Origin: Lachnospiraceae bacterium
GTDB taxonomy: Bacteria; Bacillota; Clostridia; Lachnospirales; Lachnospiraceae
DNA length: 51,400 nucleotides
Assembly: GCA_015057635.1 (NCBI GenBank)
Contig: SVEB01000003.1
Location: forward strand, 1-51,400
Direction of reading: 5' to 3'
Shown: positions 24,401-32,347 of the stretch, one piece after another
How positions within the stretch are numbered: position 1 is the stretch's first letter
How the letters are laid out: each line of letters begins with the position of its first letter
The notes under the pieces: generated by a model
Told to the model about the DNA's origin: nothing
The model's database searches: none
The model's input: only the letters and a program-made list of their open reading frames with translations
Made by a program: the position numbers and the translations under genes

Positions 24401-25031
24401 ATTTAAGCAGGATTTTGATATTATGTTAGTGGTGAAATGTGCGCCGGTAATTTTAATTGCACTTGGCGTGGAAATTTTAGTTCAGTATTTTAGAGCAAAT
24501 AGCGGTAAGATTAAATACGATATCTTAAGCGTTCTTGTTTGCGGAACGCTGATCTTTGGAAGCCTTGGATTCGCAGTTGCATCTCCATTCTTAGCATATC
24601 TATCTCCTGAAAGACAGGCAAAGGAAACGATGATTGCAAAAGAATTTGAACAGGAAGTATATGAAAGACTAAGCGGTCTTTCTATTGTAGACAATGCACA
24701 TACATCCATGGGACTTGATTTCACATTTCCAAACAGCATCACGTTAGATACAGCGAATATGTACTGTGACTACGCAAATGTTTCAGTAGCGCTGAACGTG
24801 ATCCCGAAATCAAAGGAAGAGTTCGCCTCTTATGTAAGTCAGGTTCGCGATGCGCTCGCCAACCTTTCTGTTAAAGATGTTTCCATTTATGTGTATGCAA
24901 AGGAAGATACCAATGAAAATGGAGAGGTAGTATCCTATAGCATTGATATGAATTCCAGATATAGTGGGAATAAGACATTAGAGCAGATTACAGGAGCTGT
25001 AGTGGTAGAGAATTACTATAATTACGATTAG
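24135..25031 (+). CDS. Membrane protein with DUF5668/LiaF-like N-terminal helices
   Basis: A 298-residue protein. The first ~65 residues are charged and probably cytosolic. Helices follow near 73-90, 96-112 and 122-145, where MGISLILTGIIVI and the following segments resemble the DUF5668 or LiaF transmembrane repeat. The C-terminal ~150 residues lie outside and are not recognised. LiaF-type proteins restrain envelope-stress kinases, but no kinase pair is nearby, so a regulatory role is only a suggestion. It overlaps the truncated duplicate by 17 bases, the same overlap that the duplicate has with the TM2-like gene. A terminator follows at 25118. Confidence 0.8.
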   Translation: MEPVNREENSMDMIEIEDAKSTDSKESNFYADKNMESGQWDTERNRNSSSGYYKEASRKDEKPVKYRRVGTITMGISLILTGIIVICALFKQDFDIMLVVKCAPVILIALGVEILVQYFRANSGKIKYDILSVLVCGTLIFGSLGFAVASPFLAYLSPERQAKETMIAKEFEQEVYERLSGLSIVDNAHTSMGLDFTFPNSITLDTANMYCDYANVSVALNVIPKSKEEFASYVSQVRDALANLSVKDVSIYVYAKEDTNENGEVVSYSIDMNSRYSGNKTLEQITGAVVVENYYNYD

Positions 25032-25117
25032 GAATAGAAATTTTCGTTCTTACTGTTTAACAGCAGAGTGACGATATAAAAAGTTCAATCAGCGTATTCA
25101 CAAAATATGGAATGAAT

Positions 25118-25154
25118 AAAAAAATAACAGTGTTGCATAACGCTGTTATTTTTT
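25118..25154 (+). terminator. Rho-independent terminator, possibly bidirectional
   Basis: AAAAAAATAACAGTGTT (25118-25134) and AACGCTGTTATTTTT (25139-25153) around a GCAT loop, with one mismatch, followed by T. It closes the membrane-protein cluster. Confidence 0.85.
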
Positions 25155-25248
25155 ATGTGAAAAAGGCGGTTCCTATTCTATGAAGGAGTATAAAGTTCAG
25201 ATATCAGAGAAGAATGCGATCCGGCTTGTGAATGAGAAAAGTAAGATA

Positions 25249-25295
25249 TTGACAATCTAACAGGTGTTAGATAAAATATACCTAACGATCGTTAG
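25249..25295 (+). promoter_or_regulatory. Promoter with two overlapping palindromic operators for the TetR gene
   Basis: TTGACA (25249-25254) and TAAAAT (25272-25277) with a 17-base spacer. CTAACAGGTGTTAG (25257-25270) fills the spacer and CTAACGATCGTTAG (25282-25295), a perfect palindrome, lies at the expected transcription start. The second is 25 bases after the first. Binding there would block the promoter, so the downstream TetR regulator is very likely autorepressing. The sites are 16 bases or less before its ribosome site. Confidence 0.85.
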
Positions 25296-25310
25296 ATGAG
25301 GAGGAGTGTT

Positions 25311-25919
25311 ATGGAAAAGCACAATACAAAAGATTTGATTGAACAGACAGCGCTCGATCTCTTTGCAAAATACGGGTACGAAGCGGTGTCGATACGGGAT
25401 ATCGGAAAAAGGGTTGGCATTAAGGAGAGCAGCATTTATTATCATTTCACGAATAAGAAAGCAATCTTAGACTCGGTATATGATAAGATTGATAAGCTGA
25501 TTGAAGGCATGCAGATAAGCTTTGACAGTGCTTTTTCCAAAACGGAAGAAGTGCCGGAAGAAGCGATGTGCGGTGTGGCAGCTGCATTTTTACGGAATTA
25601 TTTTCTCAATCCGTATGTACATAAGGTGATTCTGCTATTAAGCATAGAACGGAATTCGAATGAAGAGGCGGAACGGATCTATCAGAGGCTGCTTTTTGAA
25701 ATGCCGCTTTTGCAGCAGGAAAAGGTGTTTTTACAAATGATGGAAAAGGGATTTATTAAGAAGAATGATCCGGCTGTTTTGGCACAGGAGTACTATTCGA
25801 TTATTTATTTTTCTTTTCAGAAGAACTGCGTCGGAGAAAATCAGACAGAAGAAAGAATTTTGTTAGCGGAGAAGGAAATCAGAAACAATATAGCGGATCT
25901 TTATAGAAAGATGAGGTGA
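25311..25919 (+). CDS. TetR-family regulator, probably autorepressing
   Basis: A 202-residue regulator. The DNA-binding domain covers about residues 5-50 with DLFAKYGYEAVSIRDIGKRV and then IKESSIYYHFTNKKAIL, typical of TetR. The rest is a helical ligand and dimer domain with no specific signature. I use the ATG at 25311, which follows GAGGAGG; the ATG at 25296 overlaps the operator and ribosome site. Two CTAAC-type palindromes overlap its promoter. The alpha/beta hydrolase gene starts four bases after its stop, so the pair forms an operon and the ligand is plausibly the hydrolase's substrate or product, which is inference. Confidence 0.92.
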   Translation: MEKHNTKDLIEQTALDLFAKYGYEAVSIRDIGKRVGIKESSIYYHFTNKKAILDSVYDKIDKLIEGMQISFDSAFSKTEEVPEEAMCGVAAAFLRNYFLNPYVHKVILLLSIERNSNEEAERIYQRLLFEMPLLQQEKVFLQMMEKGFIKKNDPAVLAQEYYSIIYFSFQKNCVGENQTEERILLAEKEIRNNIADLYRKMR

Positions 25920-25923
25920 GTTT

Positions 25924-26802
25924 ATGAATCAGTATCGGAGTAAAAAAGCAGGTGAGAAGATACTGCGTACCTATGATAATCTGATGGGACAATGGGGAAT
26001 TGCTTATGAGGAGAGGATGATTGTGACGGCTTATGGGGATACCCATGTAACAATATGTGGAAAGAAGGATGGAGAGCCGCTTGTACTGTTTCACGGAGTA
26101 GGTGATGACAGTGCCCTGATGTGGCTTTATAATGCGAAGGTATTGGGAAAAGAATTTCGCTTATATGCGGTAGATACGATTGGAGGCCCGGGAAAAAGCC
26201 AAATTGGAGAAGAATATAATGAGAAATTTGATGATGTGGCATGGATCGATGCAGTGCTGGATGGACTGTTATTAAAACAAGTATTGGTAGCCGGAGTGTC
26301 TCATGGCGGCTATCTGACACAGCTTTATACAGCGGCAAGACCAGAGAGGGTGAGAAAAGGAATCGCACTTGCATCGGCTGTGGCTTCCGGCTCGTCCGAA
26401 AACAATGGTAAGATCATGATGAAGATTTTTATGCCGGAGGCTTTATTTCCAACAAGAAAGAATACGGAACGGCTGCTAAAAAAGCTGGCAGGGGACCATT
26501 ATCAGGTTTTCACGCAAAATGAAGCGATTATGGAGCATTATACATATTTATTAAGAGGGTTTAACAATATGGCGATGCGGTATCATGTGGTTCGCCCGTT
26601 AACGAAGGAAGAACTGGATATCGTGCGAGAGAAAGTGACGTTTCTGGCGGGAGAAAAAGATCCGTTTGAACAATTGGGCGGAAAAGAATTGATGCGCAAG
26701 GAAAAAGTGAAAGTATTCTTTTATCCGGAAGCAGGGCATGGAATCAATCATGAGATAGCAGAAACAATCAACCAAAAGATGATCGAAATCCTGAGAGACT
26801 AG
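25924..26802 (+). CDS. Alpha/beta-hydrolase
   Basis: A 292-residue cytosolic hydrolase. The oxyanion-hole motif FHGVGDDS is near residues 56-63, the nucleophile elbow is GVSHGG near 121-126 (Ser123), and the catalytic His is in AGHGINHE near 276-283. The Asp in EKDPF near 246 completes the triad. Family members are esterases, C-C hydrolases or haloperoxidase-like enzymes; the substrate cannot be told. AGGTGAG precedes the start and overlaps the TetR stop region. It is co-transcribed with the TetR gene under the double-operator promoter, typical of a drug or xenobiotic response pair. Confidence 0.9.
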   Translation: MNQYRSKKAGEKILRTYDNLMGQWGIAYEERMIVTAYGDTHVTICGKKDGEPLVLFHGVGDDSALMWLYNAKVLGKEFRLYAVDTIGGPGKSQIGEEYNEKFDDVAWIDAVLDGLLLKQVLVAGVSHGGYLTQLYTAARPERVRKGIALASAVASGSSENNGKIMMKIFMPEALFPTRKNTERLLKKLAGDHYQVFTQNEAIMEHYTYLLRGFNNMAMRYHVVRPLTKEELDIVREKVTFLAGEKDPFEQLGGKELMRKEKVKVFFYPEAGHGINHEIAETINQKMIEILRD

Positions 26803-26868
26803 GCAGGTGATATCAGCAGCCCTGCCGGATAGGAAAGAAGCAGTAAATCAAGAAATAAGAAATATTCT

Positions 26869-26964
26869 TTATTTCTTCTTACCGTTTGCTTTTGCCGGAG
26901 CCTTCCCGCCTTTTCCTTTATTGGCAGCGGCAGCTGGTTTTTTTGGAGGCTTGTTCTTTGCCAT
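26869..26964 (-). CDS. 31-residue Lys/Ala/Pro-rich basic peptide
   Basis: The ORF starts MAKNKPPKKPAAAANKGKGG and ends NGKKK. It has 11 Lys, no acidic residue and no hydrophobic segment, so it would be disordered and bind RNA, DNA or ribosomes. An excellent ribosome site GGAAAGGAGG lies 8 bases before the ATG. It is transcribed against the hydrolase and AraC context and has its own ~90-base upstream stretch. It is too short for standard gene calls, so I mark it as a probable small gene on the strength of the ribosome site and composition. The role is unknown. Confidence 0.6.
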   Translation of the reverse strand: MAKNKPPKKPAAAANKGKGGKAPAKANGKKK

Positions 26965-27059
26965 AGGTTCTTTCCTCCTTTCCTTCCTTTTACGAATGGA
27001 ATCGCTGATATCATTATATGGGGGAAGTTTGAAAAAATGACAGAAGGTAATGGGAGAAA

Positions 27060-27905
27060 CTACTTTTTACGGTATTCACTTGGAGTAATTCCATAATATT
27101 GTTTGAAGGCGGCAGAAAAATGCTCAGAGGAAGAGTAGCCGGTCAATTCCGCAATTCGGCAGATGGAATCCGCACTCATTGTCAAAAAGCTGGCAGCTGC
27201 ATGCATCCGGGCTTCTGTTCTCTTCCTTTGAAAGGTGCTGTTATAGCTTTGTTTTAGAAGACGTTCTGTTTGTCGAGGAGACATATGGATAAGTTTTGCA
27301 AGTCCATCCAGCGTGATATGCTTATAACTATACAGGAAAGCCTGTTCAATGGTCAAAAGAGAAGGAATACTGTGAGCGGGAGCAGGGGAAGGCTTTATAA
27401 GTGAGCAATCTGCATAATTTCGTGTTATATATATAATCAGCTGTTGAAACAAGCTGCAAAGCAGACTATCTCGACCGATATTTTTATGTTCTATTTCAGA
27501 CATGATTTTTTGCAGGACAAAATGTATCTCCTCTGTTGCTGACCCAATCCAGAAAGGATGGGATTGGAAAGAGCAAAGCAAGGAGGAATCAATATGAGAA
27601 TTTTGGTTCGAATCGTGGAGAATGCGCAGATAAATACAGTATTCAGTCATAGGATCTGAAAATAGCGGGACTTGTTCATGGTTAATAGATGGACCTGTTA
27701 TATACAGGCTATTTCTATCAAGCGTATAGGAGCTCCCGTTCACAATGACGGTCCCTTTGCCGGAAAGAATATAGTGAATTTCATAGCAGTCTTTTCCGTG
27801 GACATGGCATGGTATGGAATGTTCTAATTTCCCAACCGTAATATTTAAAATTTGAAAGCTGGCTGTTTCAATTTGAAATTGGTAGTTTAGATTTGTATAC
27901 GGCAT
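27060..27905 (-). CDS. AraC-family regulator next to the fucosidase gene
   Basis: A 281-residue regulator. An N-terminal cupin sensor covers about residues 18-90 (IPCHVHGKDCYEIHYILSG). Two helix-turn-helix motifs fill the last 95 residues, the second with IAELTGYSSSEHFSAAFKQYYGITPSEYRK. It is transcribed away from the GH29 gene, whose start is about 300 bases off across a shared intergenic region. It is thus the likely regulator of the fucosidase and ROK kinase. The sensed sugar is unknown. No strong ribosome site is seen before the ATG at 27905; AGGATAC is the nearest. Confidence 0.88.
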   Translation of the reverse strand: MPYTNLNYQFQIETASFQILNITVGKLEHSIPCHVHGKDCYEIHYILSGKGTVIVNGSSYTLDRNSLYITGPSINHEQVPLFSDPMTEYCIYLRILHDSNQNSHIDSSLLCSFQSHPFWIGSATEEIHFVLQKIMSEIEHKNIGRDSLLCSLFQQLIIYITRNYADCSLIKPSPAPAHSIPSLLTIEQAFLYSYKHITLDGLAKLIHMSPRQTERLLKQSYNSTFQRKRTEARMHAAASFLTMSADSICRIAELTGYSSSEHFSAAFKQYYGITPSEYRKK

Positions 27906-28201
27906 ATGGTTGTATCCTTATCTGAAATTATTAATAAAAAGCTGCTAACATAGGGTAACTAGAAAAACATAGTTTAAAAACATTGTATCTTATAAGAAAA
28001 AGCAAGTCAAATTTTTCCGGCATTGTGATGGCGGATTATAATACATAAGAGTTCAGCGTATAAAATTCAAATATGCGAAATCCCGACATGTGTAGAGGAA
28101 AAACGTCAGTTTATCCTCTTGGAAACGGATTTCGCAGTTTTTATAATGAACTAGAGGAAAAGAAAAAATACGATAAGGCCATGCCTGGAAAGGATATCAC
28201 A
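27906..28201. other. Divergent regulatory region between AraC and GH29
   Basis: AT-rich, 296 bases. An in-frame extension of the GH29 gene runs from 28073, but its upstream part has no ribosome site. No obvious paired operator half-sites for the AraC regulator could be picked by eye. I see no other feature. Confidence 0.5.
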
Positions 28202-29674
28202 ATGTATGATATGCATCCTTATTTAGTACAAATTGAAAACGTGATCGAGCAGGGAAAATACAAGAACACTTGGGAGTCTTTATCTGGATATCAGGTGCCG
28301 GACTGGTATCGGAAAGCAAAATTTGGAATCTTTATTCATTGGGGAGTTTACAGTGTTCCGGCATTTGGAAGTGAGTGGTATTCCAGAAATATGTACATAC
28401 AGGGTTCTAAGGAATATGAGCACCATATCAGCACATATGGGAGACATACAGAGTTTGGATACCAGGATTTTATTCCAATGTTTACAGCAAAACACTTTGA
28501 TCCGGAAGCATGGGCTGATTTATTTCAAAGGGCTGGAGCGCGTTATGTGGTGCCAGTTGCGGAACATCATGATGGGTTTCAGATGTATCGGAGCAATATT
28601 TCCCATTGGAATGCCTATGAGATGGGACCACATAAAGATGTTTTGGGCGAAGTATCAAGGGCTTGTCAGAAAAGAGGCATGATGACAGGTGCTTCTTCTC
28701 ATCGGGCAGAGCACTGGTTTTTTATGGGGCATGGAAAAGACTTTGAAAGCGATATCAAAGAACCTATGAGCAGAGGGGATTTTTACTGGCCGGCAATGCC
28801 TGAGCCGGACCATCAGGATTTATATAGTACTCCAAAACCATCTGAAGAATATTTGCAAGACTGGCTGGTACGCACCTGTGAAATCATTGACCGCTATCGT
28901 CCGAGGATATTGTACTTTGACTGGTGGATTCAGCATAGCAGTTTTAAGCCATTTCTAAAAAAACTGGCAGCTTATTATTATAATCGGGCTGAGGAGTGGG
29001 GAGAGAAAGTCGTAATCACTTATAAGCATGATGCCTTTTTATTCGGAACGGCAGTGCCGGATGTGGAAAGAGGGCAGTTTGCGGATGTAAAGCCTTACTT
29101 CTGGCAGACGGATACAGCAGTCGCACTGAACTCCTGGTGCTATACCGAGAATAATCGCTTTCGGGCAGCAGAGGATATCCTCTGTGATCTGGTGGACATT
29201 GTAAGTAAGAATGGATGTCTTTTATTGAATATAGGGCCAAAGGCGGATGGAACGATTTCAGAAGAGGATCAGAAGGTGCTTTTAAACATTGGAGAGTGGC
29301 TGCATACGAATGGGGAAGCAATCTTTGAGACAAAAGTATGGCGAAAATATGGAGAAGGACCAACTAAAATTGAGGAAGGGCAATTTACGGATTCCATTAA
29401 GAAAAATTTCACTTCACAGGATTTCCGATTCACGACAGCAGGCGGGTACCTGTATGCAATTGCTTTAAAATGCAGCAAAGACGGAAACTATTGCATTCAA
29501 TCTCTCGCAGAGCAGGATGCTTCCAGAAAGGCAAATTTTCACGGAATCATTCAGAATGTGGAGGTGCTTGGATATAAGGAAAAGCTGGATTGGAGCCGGG
29601 ATGAGGCAGGTCTGTTGATTCATACTGGAATAACGAGTGAAAGACCAATTGTATTTAAAATAAAAATTGATTAA
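28202..29674 (+). CDS. GH29 alpha-L-fucosidase
   Basis: A 490-residue enzyme without signal peptide, so probably cytosolic. Family marks are WYRKAKFGIFIHWG near 35-48, EHHDGF near 121-126, and ILYFDWW near 236-242, where Asp240 is the expected nucleophile. A C-terminal beta-sandwich follows. It releases alpha-L-fucose from fucosylated glycans, retaining the anomer. I chose the ATG at 28202 because GGAAAGGA lies about 8 bases upstream and the known family N-terminus starts there; the frame is open to 28073 but lacks a ribosome site. A ROK sugar kinase gene follows on the same strand. No fucose transporter is present in the window. Confidence 0.9.
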   Translation: MYDMHPYLVQIENVIEQGKYKNTWESLSGYQVPDWYRKAKFGIFIHWGVYSVPAFGSEWYSRNMYIQGSKEYEHHISTYGRHTEFGYQDFIPMFTAKHFDPEAWADLFQRAGARYVVPVAEHHDGFQMYRSNISHWNAYEMGPHKDVLGEVSRACQKRGMMTGASSHRAEHWFFMGHGKDFESDIKEPMSRGDFYWPAMPEPDHQDLYSTPKPSEEYLQDWLVRTCEIIDRYRPRILYFDWWIQHSSFKPFLKKLAAYYYNRAEEWGEKVVITYKHDAFLFGTAVPDVERGQFADVKPYFWQTDTAVALNSWCYTENNRFRAAEDILCDLVDIVSKNGCLLLNIGPKADGTISEEDQKVLLNIGEWLHTNGEAIFETKVWRKYGEGPTKIEEGQFTDSIKKNFTSQDFRFTTAGGYLYAIALKCSKDGNYCIQSLAEQDASRKANFHGIIQNVEVLGYKEKLDWSRDEAGLLIHTGITSERPIVFKIKID

Positions 29675-29763
29675 AATAATGTGTATGTATCGATGAAAGT
29701 AATGTTAAGAAGCTTTGGGAAAGGAAGAAGGATCTTACGTAAAGAAATAGAAAGGAAGAAAAC

Positions 29764-30648
29764 ATGTTAATCGGAGGAATAGAAGCCGGCGGTACCAAAA
29801 TGGTATGTGCAATCGGAGATGAGAAAGGAACCATTATAGATCGCACGGTATTTTCAACAAGAGGGCCGGAAGAGACATTTGCGGATATGATCGAATATTT
29901 TAAACAGTGGAAGATAGAAGCGCTTGGCATAGGATGTTTCGGACCAATTGATCTTAATAAAGAGTCAGGTACCTATGGATATATAAAGAAAACGCCTAAA
30001 AAAGGATGGCAGGACTGCAATATTGTAGGGGCATTTAAAGACGCACTGGGGGTTCCGGTTGGATTTGATACCGATGTGAATGCAGCAATCCTTGGAGAAG
30101 TAACCTGGGGAGCAGCGAAAGGCTGTGACTGTGCAATCTATATTACAATCGGAACAGGAGTAGGCGTAGGCGTATATGTAAATGGAGGGCTTCTGCATGG
30201 ACTGATGCATCCGGAAGCCGGACATATCCGTTTGGTAAGGCACCCGGAAGATTCCTATGAAGGGTGCTGTGCATTTCATGGGACATGCATGGAAGGGCTT
30301 GCATCCGGACCGGCGATTGAGAGACGATATAAAAAGCCGGCCGCAGAGCTTGGGGGCTGTGATAAAGTATGGAAGATAGAAGCCTATTATATTGCACAGG
30401 CCATCAGCAATTATATCTTAACCTACTCACCGGAAAAGATTATTCTCTGGGGCGGCGTGATGCATCAGGAGAAATTGTTTGGGCTTGTACGGGAGCAGGT
30501 CAGAGAAATGCTGAATGGATACGTATCCCATGATGGCATTGAATGCGATATCGAGCATTATATTGTAAAACCAGGCTTAGGAGAGGACCCGGGAATAAAA
30601 GGCGCGATAAGGCTGGGCGTATTAGCAAAAGATAAAATCAGAGGATAA
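29764..30648 (+). CDS. ROK-family sugar kinase (fructokinase type)
   Basis: A 294-residue kinase. The ATP-binding GGIEAGGTK motif is at 4-12. The catalytic base lies in FDTDVNAA (Asp103), and ITIGTGVGVGV near 127-137 is the second phosphate loop. HPEAGHI and CCAFHGTCMEG are the zinc-binding motifs typical of ROK kinases. This sequence type is closest to bacterial fructokinases of the ScrK/GmuE group, so ATP-dependent phosphorylation of fructose or mannose is likely. AAGGAAGAAAAC precedes the start. It follows the GH29 gene by 90 bases and may be in the same transcript. Confidence 0.9.
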   Translation: MLIGGIEAGGTKMVCAIGDEKGTIIDRTVFSTRGPEETFADMIEYFKQWKIEALGIGCFGPIDLNKESGTYGYIKKTPKKGWQDCNIVGAFKDALGVPVGFDTDVNAAILGEVTWGAAKGCDCAIYITIGTGVGVGVYVNGGLLHGLMHPEAGHIRLVRHPEDSYEGCCAFHGTCMEGLASGPAIERRYKKPAAELGGCDKVWKIEAYYIAQAISNYILTYSPEKIILWGGVMHQEKLFGLVREQVREMLNGYVSHDGIECDIEHYIVKPGLGEDPGIKGAIRLGVLAKDKIRG

Positions 30649-30780
30649 ACAGAATCCCATTGCAATATGCGGTATAATAGAGAATGTTTGCTGGCAGAAG
30701 AAATTTATAAAATGCTGGAGAAACACAGAATGCTAGTGGAATAGAAAAAATAGTAAAATAAAAAATGGTAGAATAGAAAG

Positions 30781-30820
30781 ACTGGTGAAACAGAAAAACT
30801 GGTGAAACAGAAAAACTGGA
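30781..30820 (+). repeat. Short 17-base tandem repeat upstream of AIM24
   Basis: ACTGGTGAAACAGAAAA occurs at 30781-30797 and 30798-30814, with a partial third unit ACTGGA that merges into the ribosome site. The preceding 60 bases hold looser A-rich units (TAGAATAGAAA, TAGTAAAATAAA). It lies in the leader of the AIM24 gene. Confidence 0.75.
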
Positions 30821-30830
30821 GGTTGTATAG

Positions 30831-31511
30831 ATGAGATATGAAGTAAAAGGAGATTCCCTTCCTGTTGTTGTATGCTATTTAGAACCAGGAGAGCGAATGA
30901 TTACCGAGAGAGGCGCGATGTGCTGGATGTCACCGAATATGAGGATGGAGACCAGTTCGAATGGGGGAATTGGAAAGGCATTCGGAAGAATGTTCGCCGG
31001 AGAGCAGTTATTTCAGAATATTTATACCGCAGAAGGCGGAAATGGCATGATCGCATTTGCATCAAGCTTTCCGGGAGATATTAAAGCGTTTGATATCAGA
31101 CCAGGCAGAGAGCTGATTGTACAGAAGACTGCATTCTTAGCTTCTGAGGCAGGAGTTAACCTGTCCGTACATTTTCGAAAGAAATTAAGTACTGGTTTAT
31201 TCGGGGGAGAAGGATTTATCATGCAGAAGCTGTCTGGAAATGGGACAGCCTTTGTGGAGATTGATGGACACACAGTGTCTTATGATCTGAATCCAGGTCA
31301 GTCCATTGTTGTAGATACCGGACATTTAGCCGCGATGGAGTCAACCTGCACAATGGATATTCAGGCGGTTCCGGGAGTGAAAAATATGCTGCTTGGCGGA
31401 GAAGGAATCTTCAATACGGTCATAACAGGACCGGGAAGGATTTATCTGCAGTCTATGCCAATCAGCAATGTGGCAGCATCAATCCGTCCATTTATCCCAA
31501 CCGGGAACTAG
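30831..31511 (+). CDS. AIM24-family protein
   Basis: A 226-residue protein of the AIM24 (TIGR00266) family: an all-beta fold with GERMITERGAMCWM near 20-33, QNIYTAEGGNGMIAFASSFPG near 62-82, VDTGHLAAM near 165-173 and the terminal GRIYLQSMPIS. Bacterial members have no settled biochemical function. The mitochondrial relative affects cristae. The start is chosen from ACTGGAGG 8 bases upstream. It follows the ROK kinase gene after about 180 bases and is followed by the StayGreen gene, on the same strand. No membrane helix is visible. Confidence 0.9.
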   Translation: MRYEVKGDSLPVVVCYLEPGERMITERGAMCWMSPNMRMETSSNGGIGKAFGRMFAGEQLFQNIYTAEGGNGMIAFASSFPGDIKAFDIRPGRELIVQKTAFLASEAGVNLSVHFRKKLSTGLFGGEGFIMQKLSGNGTAFVEIDGHTVSYDLNPGQSIVVDTGHLAAMESTCTMDIQAVPGVKNMLLGGEGIFNTVITGPGRIYLQSMPISNVAASIRPFIPTGN

Positions 31512-31588
31512 GATAACACACAAGAAAAAGATAACATAATTTTCTTGACGCCATATCCCGATTGACAGAAGGGACATCGAACCCATTA

Positions 31589-31618
31589 TTACACGCTTTC
31601 GTTTATTTTGCGTATACT
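31589..31618 (+). promoter_or_regulatory. Promoter of the StayGreen-like gene
   Basis: TATACT at 31613-31618 with TTACAC at 31589-31594, spaced by 18 bases. The start codon at 31647 lies 29 bases on. This supports that start over the in-frame TTG at 31608, which would lie before the transcript begins. Confidence 0.55.
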
Positions 31619-31646
31619 AATAGAAAAGTATAGTCAGGATTATACT

Positions 31647-32105
31647 ATGAAACCATTGGACACTTCAAAAGTAAATGTGGAGTATCGTGATTTTACCAAT
31701 CAGTATAAGCCGGTACTGGGCAGAAAGTATACGATGACGCATTCTGATGAGACCGCAGAGCTATTTGTCACCATTGGAAGAAGATATGCGATGGATAAAG
31801 TGATTCCAATTCGGGATGAAGTTTTATTGGAGTTTAGAAAAAAAGATGGAAAGCTGCAGCTGTTTGGCAAGGTACTTGTGGATGGGGATGGAGTTCCAGG
31901 AGATGCAACGATGAGAAATGCTATTTTTTTGAAAAAGTTGTCAACCTCCCTTCAGGCAATCCGTTATGGGGATCGTGCGTTGTATGAAAACTGGTGCCAG
32001 TTAGACGATGTTCCGATCCATATCTGGTTTCAGTCCAAAGATCCACGCTATAACAAACTCTATGATTTTGGGACGATGAAAGATTATACAAAGACATGGA
32101 AGTAA
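31647..32105 (+). CDS. StayGreen-family protein
   Basis: A 152-residue protein matching the StayGreen domain: LGRKYTMTHSDETAELFVTIG near 24-44, a DEVLLEF strand, MRNAIFLKKLSTSLQAIRYGD near 102-122, then IHIWFQSKDPRYNKLYDFG near 132-150. Plant SGR removes Mg from chlorophyll. Related proteins occur in non-photosynthetic Clostridia, where their substrate is unknown. A tetrapyrrole or another cyclic ligand is possible but is inference. The frame extends upstream to a TTG at 31608; the -10 TATACT at 31613 argues for the ATG at 31647. The length is typical for bacterial members. It is flanked by AIM24 and ThuA genes. Confidence 0.85.
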   Translation: MKPLDTSKVNVEYRDFTNQYKPVLGRKYTMTHSDETAELFVTIGRRYAMDKVIPIRDEVLLEFRKKDGKLQLFGKVLVDGDGVPGDATMRNAIFLKKLSTSLQAIRYGDRALYENWCQLDDVPIHIWFQSKDPRYNKLYDFGTMKDYTKTWK

Positions 32106-32215
32106 CGGAAAGCAGGAAGTCTTAATAAAGAACGGAATAAAAGGTGCGTACTGTTAGAAGAAAAGACAAAGTATTTACCTAAAAAGTATTTATAAAAACA
32201 TACAAAAACAGTACG

Positions 32216-32296
32216 GTAATGTTATGCTACTCATCACGGGTAACTTGTCATGGCAACAGCCAGAACATTACTTTATGCTTAGCGGGATGAGTAGCA
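32216..32296 (+). promoter_or_regulatory. Two interleaved complementary pairs upstream of thuA-like gene
   Basis: GTAATGTT (32216-32223) is complementary to AACATTAC (32264-32271). TGCTACTCATC (32225-32235) is complementary to GATGAGTAGCA (32286-32296). The pairs interleave as A, B, A', B', giving either a pseudoknot or two exclusive hairpins in the transcript. The element ends about 50 bases before the ThuA gene. It matches no riboswitch class I know. At DNA level the 11-base inverted repeat could alternatively be an operator. Confidence 0.55.
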
Positions 32297-32347
32297 AGAT
32301 TCAGTTTATCATGAAAAAATATACATAATCGGGAGAGGGTCATAATA

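Noticed and set aside
25180..25260. 26-codon ORF before the TetR gene
   Set aside because: It has no ribosome site, and its end overlaps the -35 box of the TetR promoter. It is more likely chance or a decayed fragment.
28073..28201. N-terminal extension of the GH29 gene
   Set aside because: It lacks a ribosome site. The internal ATG at 28202 has GGAAAGGA at good spacing and starts at the family's normal N-terminus.
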